From NCBI GenBank assembly GCA_000434915.1, contig FR882086.1, positions 116,577-131,669 of the forward strand: 15,093 bases of DNA, read 5' to 3'. The notes under the pieces were generated by a model. The model was not told the DNA's origin, did not search any database, and saw only the letters and a program-made list of their open reading frames with translations. The stretch's first letter is position 1; each line of letters starts with the position of its first letter. The DNA is from Ruminococcus sp. CAG:563 (GTDB taxonomy: Bacteria; Bacillota; Clostridia; Oscillospirales; Acutalibacteraceae). Both the position numbers and the translations under genes were made by a program. Of the stretch, positions 13,504-15,093 are shown piece after piece.

Positions 13504-14925
13504 ATGAAAGTTTTATATGCCACCTCAGAGGCGCTCCCGTTCATTGCGAGCGGCGGACTCGGTGATGTTGCAGGCTCTCTGCCGCATGCACTGAGAAAGA
13601 GGCTTATCGGATGCCGTGTTGTTCTTCCTATGTACGACACAATCAAGCAGGAGCTTAAGGACACGATGAAGTTTATCACTCACATCTCTGTTCCCGTAGC
13701 ATGGCGACGTCAGTATTGCGGAATTTTTGAAGCAAAGCACAACGGCGTTATATATTATCTTATTGACAACCAGTATTATTTCAAGCGTGACACGATTTAC
13801 GGCCACTACGACGATGCGGAAAGATTTGCTTTCTTCTCCCGTGCCGTTCTTGAGATAATTCCTTATATTGATTTCAAGCCCGACATCATTCATTGCAACG
13901 ACTGGCAGACGGCTCTCACTCCCGTTTACTATTCGGCAATGTACGCAAACTCTCCGGGTTATGAAAATATAAAAACGATTTTCACAATTCATAATATTCA
14001 GTATCAGGGCGTTTACGGCAAGGAGCTTCTTGAGGACGTTCTCGGAATTCCTGCCGATAAGGCTTCATTGCTTGAATATGACGGCTGCATCAACTTTATG
14101 AAGGGTGCTATCGAATGTGCCGACAAGGTTACGACCGTCAGCCCGTCATATGCAGATGAAATCCTTGACCCGTGGTATTCTCACGGCCTTGATTCAATTC
14201 TCAACGAGCGCCGTTACAAACTCAGCGGTATTCTCAACGGAATTGACACTGTAGGCTATGATCCCGCAACGGACAAATGCATTAAGGCAAACTTCTCCGC
14301 CGACGATGTTTCGGGCAAAAAGATTGACAAGAAAGCTCTTCAGAAAGAAATGGGACTTCCCGTTAAACCCGGTGTTCCCGTAATCGGAATGGTAACAAGA
14401 CTTGTTTCCCATAAGGGTCTCGACCTCGTTAAGGGAATTCTTGACGAGTTGCTCGCTACATCGGAAATGCAGCTTGTTGTTCTCGGTTCCGGCGACTATG
14501 AATACGAAAGCTATTTCCGCTGGATTGCCGAGAAATATCCTGACAAGGTGGGCTTAAGAATCGGATTTGTTCCCGAGCTTGCAAGAAAAATCTATGCCGG
14601 TGCCGATATGTTCCTCATGCCGTCAAAGAGTGAACCTTGCGGCCTTTCACAGATGGTTGCGCTTCGCTACGGCACAGTTCCCATTGTCCGTGAAACAGGC
14701 GGTTTGAGAGATTCAATCACAGACTGCGGCGACGGCAAGGGCAACGGATTCACGTTCAAGAGCTACAACGCTCACGATATGCTTGACGCTATCCGCCGTG
14801 CACTTACGCTCTATTACAACGGAGATTGGAACGAGCTTGTTCTGCGTGCTCTCAACTGCGATTTCAGCTGGGGCCGTTCGGCAAATGCATATATCAGACT
14901 TTACAAGGAAACTCTCAAAGGCTGA
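13504..14925 (+). CDS. glgA: Glycogen synthase (ADP-glucose type, GT5)
   Basis: A 473-residue GT-B enzyme extending alpha-1,4-glucan chains from ADP-glucose. The starch-synthase catalytic domain opens MKVLYATSEALPFIASGGLG (1-20), then has IIHCNDWQTAL (128-138), TIHNIQYQG (161-169), SPSYADEI (213-220) and ILNGID (243-248). The GT1-like C-terminal domain has TRLVSHKGLD (298-307; Arg299, Lys304) and PSKSEPCGLSQMVALRYG (373-390; Glu377), matching the E. coli numbering closely. One oddity: residue 15, Lys in the usual KTGGL motif, is Ala here. Length is standard. AAGGA (13491-13495) precedes the ATG; 48 bases separate it from glgD. Last gene of the glg operon as seen; no glycogen phosphorylase gene follows within the window. 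Confidence 0.97.
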   Translation: MKVLYATSEALPFIASGGLGDVAGSLPHALRKRLIGCRVVLPMYDTIKQELKDTMKFITHISVPVAWRRQYCGIFEAKHNGVIYYLIDNQYYFKRDTIYGHYDDAERFAFFSRAVLEIIPYIDFKPDIIHCNDWQTALTPVYYSAMYANSPGYENIKTIFTIHNIQYQGVYGKELLEDVLGIPADKASLLEYDGCINFMKGAIECADKVTTVSPSYADEILDPWYSHGLDSILNERRYKLSGILNGIDTVGYDPATDKCIKANFSADDVSGKKIDKKALQKEMGLPVKPGVPVIGMVTRLVSHKGLDLVKGILDELLATSEMQLVVLGSGDYEYESYFRWIAEKYPDKVGLRIGFVPELARKIYAGADMFLMPSKSEPCGLSQMVALRYGTVPIVRETGGLRDSITDCGDGKGNGFTFKSYNAHDMLDAIRRALTLYYNGDWNELVLRALNCDFSWGRSANAYIRLYKETLKG

Positions 14926-14949
14926 ACAACTCAGTAATTACAAAACAAT

Positions 14950-14981
14950 AATGTCCCCGGTGTATTCTGCGCCGGGGCATT
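14950..14981 (+). terminator. GC-rich hairpin after glgA (terminator or processing site)
   Basis: AATG-(T)-CCCCGGTG (14950-14962) pairs with CGCCGGGG-CATT (14970-14981) with one bulged T and a seven-base loop. It is strong, but the following bases GTAGGTAAAA lack a U-run, so termination may be partial and the next gene, 20 bases on, could be reached by read-through. Confidence 0.5.
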
Positions 14982-15001
14982 GTAGGTAAAAGGAATAATA
15001 T

Positions 15002-15093
15002 ATGAAATCATACTATATTCAACTTATCCGAAACGGTCTGACCGAGGGCAATGTCAGCGGAAAATATGTCGGTCACATTGATGAACCGCTCAG
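15002..15093 (+). CDS. Histidine-phosphatase-like (phosphoglycerate mutase superfamily) protein, N-terminal end only
   Basis: The frame runs off the right edge after 30 codons. It starts MKSYYIQLIRNGLTEGN and continues GKYVGHIDEPL. The order 'IR(H)G.TEGN..G.Y.GH.D.PLS' is the N-terminal signature of the histidine phosphatase superfamily (Pfam PF00300 as I recall it). The catalytic His of the RHG triplet is Asn here (codon AAC where CAC would give His). AAAGGA lies about nine bases before the ATG. It is 76 bases after glgA, separated by a GC-rich hairpin. With only 30 residues visible, the exact subfamily cannot be given. Confidence 0.75.
   Translation, partial: MKSYYIQLIRNGLTEGNVSGKYVGHIDEPL

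Noticed and set aside
13525..13992. 155-codon minus-strand frame
   Set aside because: Antisense shadow of the conserved N-terminal domain of glgA.

Overview
The window looks like a chromosomal segment from an anaerobic, low-to-moderate GC member of the Clostridia, most plausibly the Ruminococcaceae/Oscillospiraceae. This is inferred from four things: a glgB-glgC-glgD-glgA cluster (GlgD is a Firmicutes feature), strong AGGAGG-type ribosome sites, AT-rich intergenic DNA, and a large secreted PPC/InlB-repeat protein ending in FLFGWIWY. No phage, transposase, CRISPR, tRNA or rRNA gene was seen.

Left third (1-4365, minus strand): the promoter-proximal end of an exopolysaccharide or capsule operon. 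Transcription should start near 4330 and run leftward. It covers a TTG-started membrane nucleotide-sugar 4,6-dehydratase (CapD/WbpM/EpsC type), a small phosphoglycosyl transferase that primes the lipid carrier, a GT4 glycosyltransferase, and the start of an EpsG/Wzy-like membrane protein cut by the window edge. Together they would make an activated sugar, load it on undecaprenyl phosphate, extend it and polymerise it.

Middle (4366-9185): a short unrecognised 103-residue protein on the plus strand with its own promoter is convergent with a 1056-residue secreted surface protein on the minus strand. A shared hairpin terminator lies between them. The surface protein has a signal peptide, PPC-like repeats, InlB-type (Listeria-Bacteroides) repeats, an Ig-like tail and a C-terminal hydrophobic WLILIFLFGWIWY segment. 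Upstream of it lies about 1 kb without a convincing gene. This stretch holds a dense set of inverted repeats: an 18-bp hairpin with a GGGG loop, a related second hairpin, a 38-nt near-palindrome, and an 18-nt long-range inverted repeat spanning about 400 nt. It is the most unusual part of the window and could be a structured RNA or a degenerate palindromic element.

Right third (9099-14981, plus strand): a compact glycogen synthesis operon. GlgC and GlgD make ADP-glucose (GlgD as the probable regulatory subunit), GlgA polymerises it and GlgB adds branches. Ribosome sites of glgC and glgD overlap the preceding stop codons, suggesting coupled translation. GlgA has Ala at the position of E. coli Lys15. 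After a GC-rich hairpin, the first 30 codons of a histidine-phosphatase-like protein begin; its RHG motif reads RNG.
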